A stretch of DNA of 64,000 nt from an uncultured Clostridia bacterium (GCA_934633695.1 CAKTYT010000006.1:1-64000), one strand, 5' to 3'; shown: positions 15,868 through 25,459, counted from the first letter of the stretch. The notes: generated by a model from the letters alone, not told the origin. Translations and numbers: made by a program.

Positions 15868-16746
15868 ATGAGAAGAAGTATGTTGTTCCTGCCGGGCAAT
15901 ACTCCGAACATGATTATAAACGGCGATGCACTCGGTGCTGACTGCGTTATACTCGACCTTGAGGATGCCGTTTCGCCCGACGAGAAGGATGCAGCACGTT
16001 TGCTTGTCAGGAGTGCCATGATGAACATGGGCTTCAATGGCTGTGAGGTGACTGTACGCATAAACTCGATTGATACTGATTATTGGATGGATGATCTCGA
16101 TGCAATCGTTCCGCTGAAGCCAGACCTTATAATGCCGCCGAAATCTTCCTGTGCGGACGATATAAGGAAGATTGATGAATACATCACCGGCATAGAAGAA
16201 CGATGCGGGATAGAAAAGGGAACGGTGAAGCTCATTCCTCTTATCGAGACTGCGCTGGGTGTTGAAAACGCCTTTAATATTGCGACTGCGAGCAAGCGTG
16301 TTGCCGCACTCTTCCTGGGCGGGGAGGACTTGACTGCCGATCTGAGATGCAAGAGGACAAAGGGCGGAAACGAAATCAATTACGCAAGGACAAGGCTTGT
16401 TTGTGCGGCAAGGGCAGCGGGCATTGACGTTTACGATACCCCGTTCACCGATGTTAATGACGATGAAGGTATAGTTGCCGATGCTGAGTACGCCAAAAGT
16501 CTCGGTTTCAGCGGCAAATCCGCAATTGCACCGAGACATGTCCGTGCGATAAATGAAGTATTCAGTCCATCACTCAAGGATATTGAGTACGCAAAGCTCG
16601 TTTTCGAGGCGATCCGCATGGGCAAGGAACAGGGCAAGGGTGCAGTTTCGCTGCGAGGTAAAATGATTGATAAGCCCATTGTTGAAAGGGCAAGACAGAC
16701 ACTTGAAATGGCTAAACAGCTCGGTATGGGAGGCATCGATGAATAA
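15868..16746 (+). CDS. citE: Citramalate/citrate lyase beta subunit (CitE-type)
   Basis: A 292-residue HpcH/HpaI-family lyase subunit. It begins MRRSMLFLPGNTPNMI, followed by GADCVILDLEDAVSPDEKDAAR, VRINSIDT, LIPLIETALGV and LFLGGEDLTADL, all CitE hallmarks including acidic metal ligands in the ILDLEDAV and LIETA segments. CitE subunits cleave citryl- or citramalyl-thioester to acetyl-thioester plus oxaloacetate or pyruvate. The neighbouring mesaconase and glutamate mutase genes favour S-citramalate as substrate (giving pyruvate and acetate). Ribosome binding site AAAGGAG lies seven bases before ATG. The stop overlaps the citF start. Confidence 0.9.
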   Translation: MRRSMLFLPGNTPNMIINGDALGADCVILDLEDAVSPDEKDAARLLVRSAMMNMGFNGCEVTVRINSIDTDYWMDDLDAIVPLKPDLIMPPKSSCADDIRKIDEYITGIEERCGIEKGTVKLIPLIETALGVENAFNIATASKRVAALFLGGEDLTADLRCKRTKGGNEINYARTRLVCAARAAGIDVYDTPFTDVNDDEGIVADAEYAKSLGFSGKSAIAPRHVRAINEVFSPSLKDIEYAKLVFEAIRMGKEQGKGAVSLRGKMIDKPIVERARQTLEMAKQLGMGGIDE

Positions 16747-18148
16747 ACTTACTCCTTCAATCAAAGACGCTGTTGTAAACAGCGGTCTTCGCGATGGAAT
16801 GACCATATCGTTCCACCATCATCTCAGAAACGGCGATTATGTCCTCAATATGGTAATGGAAGCCATTGCCGAACTTGGGATAAAGAATCTCACCGTGAAC
16901 GCAAGCTCCCTGTTTGATGCACATCGTCCGCTCAAAGAACATATTGAAAACGGTGTTGTTACGACTTTGCAGACGGACTATATGTCAGCGGAACTCGGGA
17001 AATTTATTTCGTCGGGCAAGATGAAAAATCCGGTACAGTTCAGAACACACGGCGGAAGACCCTGCGATATTGAAAACGGAAAAACTCCCATTGATGTCGC
17101 ATTCATCGCTGCACCGGTCAGCGACCCAATGGGCAATTGCTCCGGCAAATACGGAAAATCTGCCTGCGGTTCGCTCGGCTATGCAATTCCCGATGCAAAA
17201 TGCGCAAGGCATGTGGTAATAATAACTGATGAACTCGTTCCCTATCCGCTTGTTGATTTTTCGATTCCCGAGACGGATGTCGACCAGGTCGTTACCGTTG
17301 AATCAATCGGCAACCCGGCGGGTATTGTGTCGGGAACAACTAAAATAACACGTGATCCTGTCGGACTTTTGATGGCAATGACGGCGGTCGATGTCATAAA
17401 GGCTTCCGGACTGCTTAAGGACGGCTTTTCTTTCCAGACGGGTGCGGGCGGTGCTTCACTTGCCGCCGCAAAATACCTTAAAGATGTAATGCTTCGGGAA
17501 AAGATCTGCGGCAGCTACGGTCTTGGCGGCATCACCGGTTACATGGTCGATATGCTCAACGAGGGCTGCTTCGACTCCCTCATGGATGTGCAGTGCTTTG
17601 ACCTTAAGGCTGTCGAATCAATAAGAAATAATCCAAGACACAGAGAGATTTCGGCAACACATTACGCTTCGCCCGGAGCAAAGAGTGCGACTGTCGATTC
17701 ACTTGATGTTGTTATACTCGGTGCAACCCAGATCGACACGGATTTCAACATAAATGTACACACCGATTCCAACGGCAGGATCATGGGGGGATCCGGCGGT
17801 CACAGTGACACGGCGGCGGGTGCGAAGCTCGCAATGATAATTGCTCCTCTTTCACGTGCAAGACTGCCAATTGTAACCGACAGAGTAACCTGCATCTCGA
17901 CTCCGGGCAGCACCATCGATGTGCTTGTAACTCAAAAGGGCGTTGCGGTAAACTCCAAGGATACGGAGCTTCGTGACAGACTCGTTTCGGCAGGCATCAA
18001 GGTCGTCGATATCAACGATCTCAAGGCACTTGCCGAAAAGACTAATGGTGTGCCTTCGAAGCCGGCAATCGGAGACAGAGTTGTTGCCGATGTCATTTAT
18101 CGTGACGGGACGGTTATCGATAGAATCCGCGAAGTCGTCGATAAATAA
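16739..18148 (+). CDS. citF: Citramalate/citrate lyase alpha subunit, acyl transferase (CitF-type)
   Basis: A 469-residue CoA-transferase-like subunit, slightly shorter than the usual CitF of about 500. It begins at the ATG at 16739 overlapping the citE stop by eight bases. Family features: SGLRDGMTISFHHHLRNGDY near the start, FRTHGGRPCDIENG, YGLGGITGYMVDML, and GGSGGHSDTAAGAKL in the C-terminal half. CitF exchanges the acetyl group on the carrier protein for the substrate acid. It needs the acyl-carrier CitD, which is not encoded beside it. The next gene starts 19 bp later. Confidence 0.9.
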   Translation: MNKLTPSIKDAVVNSGLRDGMTISFHHHLRNGDYVLNMVMEAIAELGIKNLTVNASSLFDAHRPLKEHIENGVVTTLQTDYMSAELGKFISSGKMKNPVQFRTHGGRPCDIENGKTPIDVAFIAAPVSDPMGNCSGKYGKSACGSLGYAIPDAKCARHVVIITDELVPYPLVDFSIPETDVDQVVTVESIGNPAGIVSGTTKITRDPVGLLMAMTAVDVIKASGLLKDGFSFQTGAGGASLAAAKYLKDVMLREKICGSYGLGGITGYMVDMLNEGCFDSLMDVQCFDLKAVESIRNNPRHREISATHYASPGAKSATVDSLDVVILGATQIDTDFNINVHTDSNGRIMGGSGGHSDTAAGAKLAMIIAPLSRARLPIVTDRVTCISTPGSTIDVLVTQKGVAVNSKDTELRDRLVSAGIKVVDINDLKALAEKTNGVPSKPAIGDRVVADVIYRDGTVIDRIREVVDK

Positions 18149-18167
18149 ATTTTTGGAGGAAAATGAA

Positions 18168-19007
18168 ATGAGAACTATTGATGCAAAATGTATTACGGAA
18201 CAGGTCGCAAAACTCTGCATTGAGGCAAACTGCATGCTGCCATGTGATATGCGTAAGCGGATCGAAAATGCGAGAGAAACTGAACCGTGGGATACTGCTA
18301 AGGGAATTCTCGATAAAATAATCGAAAACTACTGCATCGCAGACGAGAACAAGGTTCCCATATGCCAGGATACGGGCGTTGCCTGCGTTTTCCTTAGGAT
18401 TGGGCAGGATGTCCATATAGAAGGCGACCTCACTCAGGCCGTCAACGAGGGCGTAAGGCGTGGCTACGCCGAAGGCTATCTCCGCAAGTCGGTCGTCAAA
18501 GATCCTCTCCGCAGAGTAAATACGGGTGACAACACCCCTGCAATGCTATACACGGAAATCGTTCCCGGCGATAAAATCGAACTTACCGTTGCTCCCAAAG
18601 GGTTCGGAAGTGAAAATATGAGCAAAATCGCCATGCTCAAGCCTTCGGACGGAATTGAAGGAGTAAAGAACTTTATCCTCAGCACTGTTGAGCAGGCAGG
18701 ACCCAACCCCTGTCCGCCCATTGTTGTCGGAGTTGGCATCGGCGGTACCTTTGATAAAGCTGCTTACCTTGCAAAGCGTGCATTGATGAGAAGTACGGAT
18801 GAGAGAAATGCCGATGAGTTCTATGCAGAACTTGAAAACGAAATGCTTGAAAAAATCAATGCATTGGGCATAGGACCGCAGGGCTTTGGCGGAAGGACGA
18901 CAGCACTTGCCGTCAACATAGAAGTTATGCCGACACATATTGCCGGTCTTCCTGTTGCCGTGAATATCAACTGCCACGTTACAAGACATAAAACAACTGT
19001 ACTGTAA
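18168..19007 (+). CDS. Mesaconase / class I fumarase-type hydratase, alpha subunit
   Basis: A 279-residue iron-sulfur hydratase alpha subunit of the two-subunit class I fumarase family. Three Cys typical of the [4Fe-4S] site are visible: PICQDTGVACVF (near residue 66), PNPCPPIVVGVGIGG (near 186) and NINCHVTRH close to the C-terminus. Start at 18168 has GGAGG at ideal spacing. Alone the family covers fumarate, tartrate and mesaconate hydration. Here the context (glutamate mutase, methylaspartate ammonia-lyase, CitE/CitF) strongly suggests hydration of mesaconate to S-citramalate. Fumarase side activity is likely. The beta subunit follows 22 bp later. Confidence 0.88.
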   Translation: MRTIDAKCITEQVAKLCIEANCMLPCDMRKRIENARETEPWDTAKGILDKIIENYCIADENKVPICQDTGVACVFLRIGQDVHIEGDLTQAVNEGVRRGYAEGYLRKSVVKDPLRRVNTGDNTPAMLYTEIVPGDKIELTVAPKGFGSENMSKIAMLKPSDGIEGVKNFILSTVEQAGPNPCPPIVVGVGIGGTFDKAAYLAKRALMRSTDERNADEFYAELENEMLEKINALGIGPQGFGGRTTALAVNIEVMPTHIAGLPVAVNINCHVTRHKTTVL

Positions 19008-19029
19008 GGGCTGGAAAGGAGAGCTTTGT

Positions 19030-19614
19030 ATGATAAATCAAGAAAACGTTAGATCAGCTGAAAGAAAGATCTTCCTTCCGATTACCCGTGAACAGGTTCG
19101 TACAATAAAGAGTGGTGAACAGGTTCTGCTCTCGGGCGTTATCTATACTGCAAGGGATGCGGCACACAAACGCCTTTGCGAATTGGTAGAAAAGGGCGAA
19201 CCCCTCCCCTTCGACATTAAGGATGCTACCATTTACTATGTTGGCCCTACCCCTGCAAAGCCCGGACAGGTCATAGGTTCGGCAGGACCGACGACGAGCT
19301 ACCGCATGGATGCCTATTCCCCAACACTTATAAGGGAAGGCGAAACGGGCATGATCGGCAAGGGCAAACGCAGCAGCGAGGTTATTGAAGCAATGAAAAA
19401 ATACGGTGCCGTTTACTTTGCTGCGATTGGAGGAGCAGGGGCACTGCTTTCAAGCTGCATAAAATCGGCAGAAGTTATTGCATACGAGGATCTTGGTGCG
19501 GAAGCCCTCAGGAGGCTCGTTGTTGAAGATCTCCCGGTCGTTGCTGTAATCGACAGCGAAGGAAACAATCTGTACGAAAAAGGCAGAGAAGCCTATCTTA
19601 AGACGCAGGATTGA
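19030..19614 (+). CDS. Mesaconase / class I fumarase-type hydratase, beta subunit
   Basis: A 194-residue beta subunit, matching the C-terminal domain of class I fumarases. Recognisable segments are LLSGVIYTARDAAHKRL, IYYVGPTPAKPGQVIGSAGP, TTSYRMDAYSP, GMIGKGKRS and AYEDLGAEALRRLVVEDLP. The swivelling beta domain carries substrate-binding residues (the TSYRMD segment). It completes the heteromeric hydratase with the upstream gene. The stop lies four bases before the next start, so the regulator is part of this operon. Confidence 0.88.
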   Translation: MINQENVRSAERKIFLPITREQVRTIKSGEQVLLSGVIYTARDAAHKRLCELVEKGEPLPFDIKDATIYYVGPTPAKPGQVIGSAGPTTSYRMDAYSPTLIREGETGMIGKGKRSSEVIEAMKKYGAVYFAAIGGAGALLSSCIKSAEVIAYEDLGAEALRRLVVEDLPVVAVIDSEGNNLYEKGREAYLKTQD

Positions 19615-19618
19615 ACCT

Positions 19619-20602
19619 ATGCCGAAGCAGGTTCATCTTTCGCACATACCCGTTGATCCGGGGTTGGATACACCGATTTATAAGCAAATTGCCGACTTCC
19701 TGTTCGCCGAAATATCGGAAGGACACATTGAAAAGGGAGCAAAGCTCCCGACGGTGCGTGAGCTTGCCGAACAGCTCGGAATTGCCGTCGGAACGATACG
19801 GCGAGCATACGATGAACTTGCAAGGCTCGGCGGAATCGAGATGAAGCAGGGGCAGGGGACTTTTGTTGTATACGAGAAAATGACTCGTGAAAGCAGGAAA
19901 CAGAAGGCGATGGTTACTATCGATAAGCTCTTTTCCCAGCTTGATGAACTTGGCTTTTCGTCTGCCGAAATGGATATCTTCCTTGATATGAAGCTGAGAG
20001 AACGTGCAAGGACGCAGGATGATGTCAGAATTCTGCTGCGGTGCGACAGTCCGGAGCTTCTGCATTGTGTGTCGGAGCAAATTTATGCACTTGGCGGTGT
20101 TGATGTCTACGGTCAGCTTATAAAGAGCGGTGCGGAAAGCGAAGACTTCGGGAGCGTTTCCGACATAATCGTTGCAAGACGCGGAATGCCCGTCGGACAG
20201 AACGAAAGGGACAGAAGTGTATTTGTTTCACTCATGCCCGATCTTGATATGGTTGCGAGGCTTGCAAAGCTGAAAGAAGATGAGAAGGTCGGAGCGGTTG
20301 CTGTCTGCGATACGTTCCTGGATGAAATGCTCAATATTTTGAGAAGGTTTGCACCCAATGCTTGTCTCAGAGGAATATGCAACGCAAGTGCAAACGACGT
20401 TTCAAGATTCATAAGAGATAAAGAAGTTATCTTTGTTCCGGAGGGCTATGCGACGCTGTTTGATTCGGAAACCTGCCGTGCAATGGAAAATGGCGAAGCG
20501 ACACTGCTGAAGTGCCGCATAGTTATGGACGAAGGATCTCTCTTTGCCCTGTCGGAAAAACTTGGCAGAATACGGAGAGAGATTCGCATGGGCATGATGT
20601 AA
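19619..20602 (+). CDS. GntR-family regulator in the glutamate fermentation cluster
   Basis: A 327-residue protein with an N-terminal GntR winged helix (residues about 14-80: TPIYKQIADFLFAEIS, KLPTVRELAEQLGIA, GTIRRAYDELARLG, KQGQGTFVV). A C-terminal region of about 220 residues has two alpha/beta-looking halves (for example DEKVGAVAVCDTF and KEVIFVPEGYATLF) that does not match the short YtrA tail or the classical FadR/HutC domains as far as I can tell. It may bind a pathway metabolite. Spacing of four bases after the mesaconase beta gene implies co-transcription. Its targets are probably the promoters at 15757 and/or 20710. The ribosome site (AGGA) is modest. Confidence 0.8.
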   Translation: MPKQVHLSHIPVDPGLDTPIYKQIADFLFAEISEGHIEKGAKLPTVRELAEQLGIAVGTIRRAYDELARLGGIEMKQGQGTFVVYEKMTRESRKQKAMVTIDKLFSQLDELGFSSAEMDIFLDMKLRERARTQDDVRILLRCDSPELLHCVSEQIYALGGVDVYGQLIKSGAESEDFGSVSDIIVARRGMPVGQNERDRSVFVSLMPDLDMVARLAKLKEDEKVGAVAVCDTFLDEMLNILRRFAPNACLRGICNASANDVSRFIRDKEVIFVPEGYATLFDSETCRAMENGEATLLKCRIVMDEGSLFALSEKLGRIRREIRMGMM

Positions 20603-20709
20603 AAGCGGCTCAGTCCGGTCGGAAAAAGAACTGCATGAATGAAAACTACCGGCGTGAAGTGTAGTTTTGAAATGCCGGAAAATATAATATTCGGTGTTGA
20701 TTTTAACAC

Positions 20710-20738
20710 TTGACACATGGCATAGAACAATGTATCAT
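20710..20738 (+). promoter_or_regulatory. Sigma-A-type promoter for glmS-glmL-glmE-mal
   Basis: TTGACA (20710-20715, perfect), 17-bp spacer, TATCAT (20733-20738, five of six). Transcription should begin near 20745, at the base of the folded leader. Confidence 0.85.
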
Positions 20739-20744
20739 ATTGAA

Positions 20745-20812
20745 CCGACACAAGAGTGCGTACCGATGGGGGTAGGATAGCCTTTCGGGTGTATGCGGGT
20801 TGTGTTTGGGTA
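20745..20812 (+). promoter_or_regulatory. Structured RNA leader upstream of glutamate mutase
   Basis: A leader of about 110 nt with a clear two-part stem: ACACAA (20748-20753) pairs with TTGTGT (20800-20805), and inside it GCGTAC (20758-20763) pairs with GTATGC (20791-20796) through one G-U pair. The stems enclose a G-rich loop that includes GATGGGGGTAGGATAGCC. No T-run follows, so it is not a terminator. It lacks the B12-box of cobalamin riboswitches. It could be a small metabolite- or protein-binding element controlling the glutamate mutase operon. Confidence 0.5.
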
Positions 20813-20856
20813 GTATGAAGCACAAATATAACCAAAAAATATGAAAGAGGTCAGTG

Positions 20857-21273
20857 ATGGATAAAAAGACATTGGTCATCGGCGTTATCGGTGCAGACGT
20901 TCACGCTGTTGGCAACCAGATACTCTACCACGCATTTTCGGATGCAGGCTTCAACGTTGTAAACCTCGGCGTCATGGTTTCTCAGGAAGAGTTCATAAAT
21001 GCTGCTATTGAAACAAAAGCGGATGCAATTCTCGTTTCCTCGCTCTACGGTCAGGGTGAACTTGATTGCCGCGGTATGCGTGAGAAGTGCGATGAGGCAG
21101 GTCTTGAAGGAATTCTGCTGTATGTCGGCGGCAATATCGTTATCGGCAAGCAGCCCTTTGACGAAGTCGAAAAACGCTTCAAGGCAATGGGATTCGACCG
21201 TTCGTTCCCCCCGGGAACTCCGCCCGAGGTCGATATTGAAGCACTTAAAGAAGATCTGCATATTACCGAGTAA
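20857..21273 (+). CDS. glmS: Glutamate (methylaspartate) mutase subunit S, B12-binding
   Basis: A 138-residue cobalamin-binding subunit, the size of clostridial GlmS/MutS (about 137). It starts [20 protein letters not shown], with the DxHxxG motif (D14, H16, G19) whose His becomes the lower axial cobalt ligand. [13 protein letters not shown] and [13 protein letters not shown] supply the remaining Rossmann-like B12 pocket. With GlmE it performs the adenosylcobalamin-dependent rearrangement of L-glutamate to 3-methylaspartate. I chose the ATG at 20857, not the GTG three bases earlier, because AAAGAGG is then six bases away. First gene of a four-gene operon. Confidence 0.95.
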   Translation: MDKKTLVIGVIGADVHAVGNQILYHAFSDAGFNVVNLGVMVSQEEFINAAIETKADAILVSSLYGQGELDCRGMREKCDEAGLEGILLYVGGNIVIGKQPFDEVEKRFKAMGFDRSFPPGTPPEVDIEALKEDLHITE

Positions 21274-21278
21274 CAGCC

Positions 21279-22649
21279 ATGAAACCCGTTTTGTTGATTG
21301 ATTTCGGAAGTACATACACCAAAGTGACGGCGGTCGATGTCGATTCTGCCGCTGTTCTGGGTACTGCTTCATCTTACACGACCGTTCAGACCGATATCAA
21401 CAACGGACTCTCCAACGCACTTGAAAAGCTCGAAGAGACAACCGGTAAGCTCAGCTTCAGCGAGAGATACGCGGCGTCGAGTGCCGCAGGCGGACTGAGA
21501 ATGCTTGCAAGCGGGCTTGTGCCTGAGTTGACGGCTGAAGCGGCTAAGTGTGCGAGTCTCGGTGCGGGAGCAAAAGTTTTAAAGACCTATGCGTTCCAGT
21601 TGACCGAGGACGACGAGGAAGAAATAAAAAACCTCAACCCCGACATCTTCCTGCTGGTCGGCGGAACTGACGGCGGCAATACCGAGTGCATTCTGCACAA
21701 CGCAAAGGCACTTGCACGAATCGGCGGCGACTTTCCGATAATAATTGCAGGCAACCGCACGGCGGCAAGGCAGTGCGAACGCATTCTCGAGGGCAGGGAG
21801 GTCTATGTCTGCGAGAACGTCATGCCGAAGTTCGGTGTGCTGAATATTGAACCTGCACAGAAAAAAATCCGTGAAGTTTTCCTTAAGAAAATCATTCAGG
21901 CAAAGGGGTTGAGCAAGGCCTCAGAGCTGATTTCGGGAATAATGATGCCAACACCCTCTGCTGTTATGGCTGCGATGAAGCTGCTTGCCGAAGGCACGGA
22001 AAACGAAAAGGGCATAGGCGAACTCATAGCAGTCGATGTCGGAGGTGCGACGACGGACATTTATTCCGTGTCGGACGGTATGCCCGATGACCCGAGAACG
22101 ATGATAAAGGGTCTGCCTGAACCTTACATCAAGCGTACGGTTGAAGGCGATATAGGAATGCGTTACAGCATACACGGTATTGTCGATGCTGTCGGTATCG
22201 GTGAAATTGCAAAGCTGTCCAGTCTTTCCGAAAGCAGAGCGGAAGAACTTGTCAACATGTTTTCTCAGCATACGGATTTTCTCCCGAATGACGAGGAGAC
22301 AATGCGTCTCGATGAAGCACTGGCGTGCATGGCGGTCAGAACGGCTGTTACAAGGCATGCAGGCAGAATTGAGGAGACGTATAATATGATGGGCACTGCC
22401 TATGTTCAAACGGGCAAAAACCTTATGAATGTCAATAAGGTCGTTATTACGGGCGGTTCACTCATCCACAATGAGCATACGGGCAGAATTGCATCGTTTG
22501 CGTTGTATGACGAAAAGGATCCCACTTCACTTAAGCCGAAGCGTGCCGAAGTGCTTGTGGATAAAAAGTATATCATTGCCGCCATGGGTTTGCTGGGTGA
22601 ACATTATCCCGATGCGGCACTTAAGATAATGAAAGAGGAGTTAATTTAA
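21279..22649 (+). CDS. glmL: Glutamate mutase reactivase-like protein GlmL (MutL)
   Basis: A 456-residue ASKHA-fold ATPase-like protein. It begins [19 protein letters not shown], the phosphate-1 loop typical of MutL/GlmL, and later shows [15 protein letters not shown] (phosphate-2) and [11 protein letters not shown] (adenosine region). In clostridia glmL is encoded between mutase S and E genes, exactly as here. Proteins of this type are considered to act as a chaperone or reactivating factor for inactivated coenzyme-B12 enzyme. Five bases separate it from glmS and one base from glmE, so translation is coupled. Confidence 0.92.
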   Translation: MKPVLLIDFGSTYTKVTAVDVDSAAVLGTASSYTTVQTDINNGLSNALEKLEETTGKLSFSERYAASSAAGGLRMLASGLVPELTAEAAKCASLGAGAKVLKTYAFQLTEDDEEEIKNLNPDIFLLVGGTDGGNTECILHNAKALARIGGDFPIIIAGNRTAARQCERILEGREVYVCENVMPKFGVLNIEPAQKKIREVFLKKIIQAKGLSKASELISGIMMPTPSAVMAAMKLLAEGTENEKGIGELIAVDVGGATTDIYSVSDGMPDDPRTMIKGLPEPYIKRTVEGDIGMRYSIHGIVDAVGIGEIAKLSSLSESRAEELVNMFSQHTDFLPNDEETMRLDEALACMAVRTAVTRHAGRIEETYNMMGTAYVQTGKNLMNVNKVVITGGSLIHNEHTGRIASFALYDEKDPTSLKPKRAEVLVDKKYIIAAMGLLGEHYPDAALKIMKEELI

Positions 22650-22650
22650 A

Positions 22651-24111
22651 ATGTCATTAAAAAATAAACGCATTCCCGACTCGGAATTCTATGAGATCCG
22701 CAAAGATGTTCTCAATCAGTGGCCGACGGGAAAGGGCGTTGACCTTGATGAAGCTATCGAGTTTCATAAGGCTATGCCGGAGCATAAGGTCTTCTCAAAG
22801 AAACTTGTCGATGCGAAGAACAGAGGCGTTACTCTCATCCAGCCCCGTGCAGGTGTTGCACTCATTCACGAGCAGATAGAATTGCTCACCTATTTACAGG
22901 ATAAGGGCGAGGCCGATTTGCTCCCCACAACGATTGACAGCTATACACGTCAGAACAGGTATGAGGAAGCAGAGAACGGCATCCGTGAGTCTGCCAAAGA
23001 ACGCAGGTCGATGCTCAACGGCTTTCCGGCAGTTAATCACGGCGTTGAGGGCTGCCGTCAGCTTATCAATGCTCTTGATACCCCGATTCAGGTTCGTCAC
23101 GGCACTCCCGATGCAAGGCTTCTCACCGAAATTGCTTATGCAGGCGGTTTTACCAGTTATGAGGGCGGCGGGATCTCTTATAATCTTCCCTATGCGAAGA
23201 ACGTTCCCATGGAGAAGACTATTATTGACTGGCAGTATGTCGACAGACTGACCGGCATTTATGAGGAAGCGGGTGTTTCAATCAACCGCGAACCTTACGG
23301 TCCTCTCACAGGTACTCTCGTTCCTCCCTGCATCTCCCATGCAGTCGCAATTATCGAAGCTCTTCTTGCCGCAGAACAGGGTGTTAAAAACATAACTGTC
23401 GGTTACGGTCAGTGCGGCAATCTCGTGCAGGATGTTGCCGCTATTCGCACACTTGAAGAGCTGACTAATGAGTACATGCACAAGTACGGTTATGATGACG
23501 TTATTATCACCACCGTATTCCATCAGTGGATGGGAGGTTTCCCCCAGGACGAAGCGAAGGCGTTCGGTGTTATCAGCTGGGGAAGTGCGACCGCTGCACT
23601 TTCAAAAGCCACCAAGGTTATTGTCAAAACTCCTCATGAAGCGGCAGGCGTTCCCACAATGGAGGCGAATGCACAGGGGCTTCGCTGCACAAAGCAGCTT
23701 ATTACCATGCTCGCCGACCAGGTTTGCACTGCCAGCAACCTTGAAACGGAAAAAGATGTCATCCGTCGTGAAACACGCTGTATAGTCGATAAGTGTTTCG
23801 AACTCGGCGAAGGCGACATTGCAGTCGGCACGGTTCGTGCGGTCATGGCCGGCGTTCTTGATATTCCGTTCGCTCCTTCAAGGTTCAATGCGGGCAAAAT
23901 GCTTCCTGCAAGGGACAATAACGGTGCCATAAGGATTCTCGAGGTAGGCAGGCTTCCCTTCACGAAGGAAATGATTGATTTTAACCGTGAAATGATCGAT
24001 GAGCGTGCAAAGGCTGAAAAACGTAAAGCTTCCTTCCAGATGGTCATTGACGATGTTTATGCAATCAGCAAGGGCAGGCTTGTAGGCCGTCCACAGGGAT
24101 TGAAAAACTGA
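22651..24111 (+). CDS. glmE: Glutamate (methylaspartate) mutase subunit E
   Basis: A 486-residue TIM-barrel catalytic subunit, matching clostridial GlmE (about 483). Segments typical of the family include [95 protein letters not shown] and [20 protein letters not shown]. The arginines in the RHGTP and REPYG stretches correspond to the cluster that holds the glutamate carboxylates. It binds adenosylcobalamin together with GlmS. An 87-bp gap with only weak pairing potential separates it from the ammonia-lyase gene. Confidence 0.95.
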   Translation: MSLKNKRIPDSEFYEIRKDVLNQWPTGKGVDLDEAIEFHKAMPEHKVFSKKLVDAKNRGVTLIQPRAGVALIHEQIELLTYLQDKGEADLLPTTIDSYTRQNRYEEAENGIRESAKERRSMLNGFPAVNHGVEGCRQLINALDTPIQVRHGTPDARLLTEIAYAGGFTSYEGGGISYNLPYAKNVPMEKTIIDWQYVDRLTGIYEEAGVSINREPYGPLTGTLVPPCISHAVAIIEALLAAEQGVKNITVGYGQCGNLVQDVAAIRTLEELTNEYMHKYGYDDVIITTVFHQWMGGFPQDEAKAFGVISWGSATAALSKATKVIVKTPHEAAGVPTMEANAQGLRCTKQLITMLADQVCTASNLETEKDVIRRETRCIVDKCFELGEGDIAVGTVRAVMAGVLDIPFAPSRFNAGKMLPARDNNGAIRILEVGRLPFTKEMIDFNREMIDERAKAEKRKASFQMVIDDVYAISKGRLVGRPQGLKN

Positions 24112-24198
24112 CATTCAAGCAGGGTACAGGGCCTTATGCTCCGTGCCTGAAAAATACAAACAAACTGCAAAGCAGGATTGAATTGAAAGGATAATAAC

Positions 24199-25449
24199 AT
24201 GAAAATTGTTGATTTGATTTGTTCTCCCGGTCGTACCGGCTTCTATTTTGATGATCAGCGCGCCATAAAGGCGGGTGCAGTATCTGATGGTTTTACTTAT
24301 GTAGGCGAAACTGTTACCGATGGCTTTACATCTGTTCGTCAGGCAGGCGAATCCATCTCTGTAATGCTCGTTCTTGAGGATGGGCAGGTCGCTTACGGCG
24401 ATTGTGCAGCGGTACAGTACAGCGGATGCGGCGGACGTGACCCTCTCTTCCTCGCAAAGGACTTTATTCCTGTAATTGAAAAATACATTAAGCCCGAACT
24501 CGTGGGCCGCGAAGCCGACAGCTTCAAGGGCCTTTCCGAAATGGTTGAAGCGATCACCGTTGATGGCAAGCGTCTTCACACCGCAATTCGCTATGGTTTG
24601 ACTCAGGCCATTCTCGATGCAGTTGCAAAGGCAACCAAGCGTATGATGTGCGAAGTCGTTGCAGATGAATACGGCTGCACTATCACCGATGAACCCCTCA
24701 GCATCTTCACTCAGTCCGGCGACGACCGTTACAACAATGCTGATAAAATGATAATCAAGGGTGCTCAGGTTCTTCCCCACGCTCTGATCAACAATGTAAA
24801 GACGAAGCTCGGTGAACACGGCGAACTGCTTGAACAATACGTTGCATGGCTCCGCGACAGAGTTCTCAAACTCCGCAAGGACGATAGCTACAATCCGGTA
24901 TTCCATATCGATGTATACGGTACTATCGGTGCTGCATTCGGCAACGATAACTATAAAGCGATGGCAGATTACATGGCAAAGCTTGAAGAGGCAGCAAAGC
25001 CCTTCCATCTCCGCATTGAAGGACCTATGGACGTCGAAGACCGTGAAAAGCAGATGCTTGCTCTTAAAGCGATAACCAAGGAACTCGATGACCGCGGAAT
25101 CAACGTTGAAATTGTTGCCGACGAATGGTGCAATACGCTTGAAGACATCAAGTACTTTGCCGACAATAAGGCAGGCCATATGGTTCAGATAAAGACCCCC
25201 GACCTCGGCGGCATCAACAATACTGTCGAAGCAGTGCTCTACTGCAAGGCAAAGGGCATTGGTGCATATCAGGGCGGTACATGCAACGAGACCGATCGAT
25301 CTGCACAGGTTTGCGTACAGTGTGCAATGGCAACTCGACCCGACCAGATCCTCGCAAAGCCGGGTATGGGCGTTGACGAGGGCTACATGATCGTTTATAA
25401 CGAGATGCAGCGTATTATTGCAATGCATAAAGCAAAGACAAGGGCATAA
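24199..25449 (+). CDS. mal: Methylaspartate ammonia-lyase
   Basis: A 416-residue enolase-superfamily lyase (usual length about 413). The three metal-ligand strands are recognisable: FHIDVYGTIG (Asp), LRIEGPMDVEDR (Glu) and VEIVADEWCNT (Asp), followed by the general-base Lys in MVQIKTPDLGGINNT and the conserved GAYQGGTCNETDRSAQV. It removes ammonia from 3-methylaspartate to give mesaconate, the substrate of the hydratase encoded upstream. The ATG has AAAGGAT nine bases upstream. A hairpin terminator follows the stop, closing the pathway cluster. Confidence 0.96.
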   Translation: MKIVDLICSPGRTGFYFDDQRAIKAGAVSDGFTYVGETVTDGFTSVRQAGESISVMLVLEDGQVAYGDCAAVQYSGCGGRDPLFLAKDFIPVIEKYIKPELVGREADSFKGLSEMVEAITVDGKRLHTAIRYGLTQAILDAVAKATKRMMCEVVADEYGCTITDEPLSIFTQSGDDRYNNADKMIIKGAQVLPHALINNVKTKLGEHGELLEQYVAWLRDRVLKLRKDDSYNPVFHIDVYGTIGAAFGNDNYKAMADYMAKLEEAAKPFHLRIEGPMDVEDREKQMLALKAITKELDDRGINVEIVADEWCNTLEDIKYFADNKAGHMVQIKTPDLGGINNTVEAVLYCKAKGIGAYQGGTCNETDRSAQVCVQCAMATRPDQILAKPGMGVDEGYMIVYNEMQRIIAMHKAKTRA

Positions 25450-25459
25450 AATAGGCTGT

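Noticed and set aside
20745..20856. Cobalamin riboswitch upstream of glmS
   Set aside because: The B12 box and the long multi-helix core are missing, and the leader is too short.
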